Shown one piece after another: positions 63,617 through 64,000 of a stretch of 64,000 nucleotides of DNA. The first letter of the stretch is position 1, and each line of letters opens with the position of its first letter. The notes below the pieces were generated by a model, which saw only the letters and a list, made by a program, of their open reading frames with translations, ran no database searches and had not been told where the DNA came from. The stretch is taken from NCBI RefSeq assembly GCF_021729145.1, contig NZ_JAJSLW010000007.1, positions 137,067-201,066 of the forward strand, read 5' to 3'. The position numbers were made by a program, and so were the translations under genes. This stretch comes from Membranihabitans maritimus. GTDB lineage: Bacteria > Bacteroidota > Bacteroidia > Chitinophagales > Saprospiraceae.

Positions 63617-64000
63617 TTACAATACCAGGAACAACCCGGCAGCAATCGCAGCCCCTACTATTGGTCCCATAACTGGTATCCAGGCATAGTCCCATCCAAT
63701 TTCACCCTTCACTTTTTTAGGTAATAGGGCATAAACCATACGTGGAGCCAAGTCACGTGCAGGGTTAATGGCGTACCCTGTTGTTCCACCTAGCGATAGT
63801 CCGATTACCCAAACGAGAAATGCTACGGGAATAGCCCCTATCGCTCCCAGCCCTATAGGAGTCTGGTTGGGATCTTCCAATGAAGCTCCGGTAATATATA
63901 GTATAACAAAAATTAATACAAAAGTACCCAACACTTCTGAAAAGAAATTATTCCCATTATTCCGGATCGCCGGTGCTGTACAAAAAGTAGCTTTCTGAGC
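63617..64000 (-). CDS. MIP-family aquaporin/glycerol facilitator, C-terminal part (runs off right edge)
   Basis: 128 codons visible, open to the window edge. The second NPA motif is in TTGYAINPARDLAPRMVYAL, with the Asp after NPAR that favours the glycerol facilitator (GlpF-like) branch. FFSEVLGTFVLIFVILY and AWIPVMGPIVGAAIAAG are the usual last helices. It forms an inner-membrane channel for glycerol or water. The upstream half, with the first NPA, is outside the window; the reading begins before the internal TTG at 63934. Confidence 0.9.
   Translation of the reverse strand, partial: AQKATFCTAPAIRNNGNNFFSEVLGTFVLIFVILYITGASLEDPNQTPIGLGAIGAIPVAFLVWVIGLSLGGTTGYAINPARDLAPRMVYALLPKKVKGEIGWDYAWIPVMGPIVGAAIAAGLFLVL

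Overview
This is an AT-rich chromosomal segment of a Bacteroidota bacterium, most likely a free-living gliding/T9SS lineage of the Cytophagia-Saprospiria-Flavobacteriia type. The evidence is the gliding genes gldA-gldF-gldG, two secreted proteins with type IX secretion (T9SS) sorting domains of types A and B, a HEPN-fused sulfite reductase, the ftsX-DUF3098-uppP-truB cluster, and recurrent TAnnTTTG -7 boxes (the Bacteroidota primary-sigma promoter motif) with almost no strong Shine-Dalgarno sequences. No plasmid, phage, IS, CRISPR, rRNA or tRNA gene was seen.

Layout. 1-6451 (minus): a uronate catabolic operon, read right to left as SDR fructuronate reductase, uxuA, a DctP-DctQ-DctM TRAP importer, a two-domain DUF1080 secreted protein and uxaC (cut by the left edge), with candidate operators upstream. 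6875-7794: purS and rsmI. 8099-14784: the Fe-S assembly set sufBCD, an unusual 1.1 kb gap, then sufS-sufE-sufT. 14789-20594: assorted metabolic and regulatory genes (cyclase-family hydrolase, aromatic-amino-acid-type decarboxylase, GlcG/HbpS-like protein, macrodomain protein, Crp/Fnr regulator, exported DJ-1-like protein). 21154-24723: a small lipoprotein gene broken at its signal peptide by a run of ten C, followed by a 949-aa T9SS cargo protein whose base composition changes abruptly inside the gene. 24923-28659: cytochrome c lipoprotein, pyrC, purK-purE. 28660-32424: gene-poor AT-rich DNA with remnants, one lipoprotein and an AraC regulator. 32435-42612 (minus): DUF368 transporter, Zn-phospholipase-like protein, DUF4340, gldG, gldF, gldA, truB, uppP, DUF3098, ftsX. 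42749-51253: leuS, dipeptidase, class-V aminotransferase, T9SS type-A protein, LOG-family protein, mnmD. 51428-56641 (minus): assimilatory sulfur operon cysH, sulfite reductase-HEPN, cobA, precorrin-2 dehydrogenase, ferredoxin reductase. 58042-64000: tex, YpfJ-type metallopeptidase, GT39 glycosyltransferase and a partial aquaporin.

The most striking element is the 5' leader of the sulfur operon (about 56642-57114, minus). A near-consensus promoter is followed by an S-box (SAM-I) riboswitch-like aptamer, then a 41-codon leader ORF ending in seven consecutive cysteine codons, then RNA segments that can pair in mutually exclusive ways ahead of cysH. This reads as a two-stage control: SAM sensing followed by translation-coupled cysteine sensing. 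The second highlight is the homopolymeric C tract that puts the lipoprotein signal peptide out of frame by one base, the signature of a phase-variable contingency gene (or of an assembly error), next to a compositionally mosaic T9SS cargo gene.
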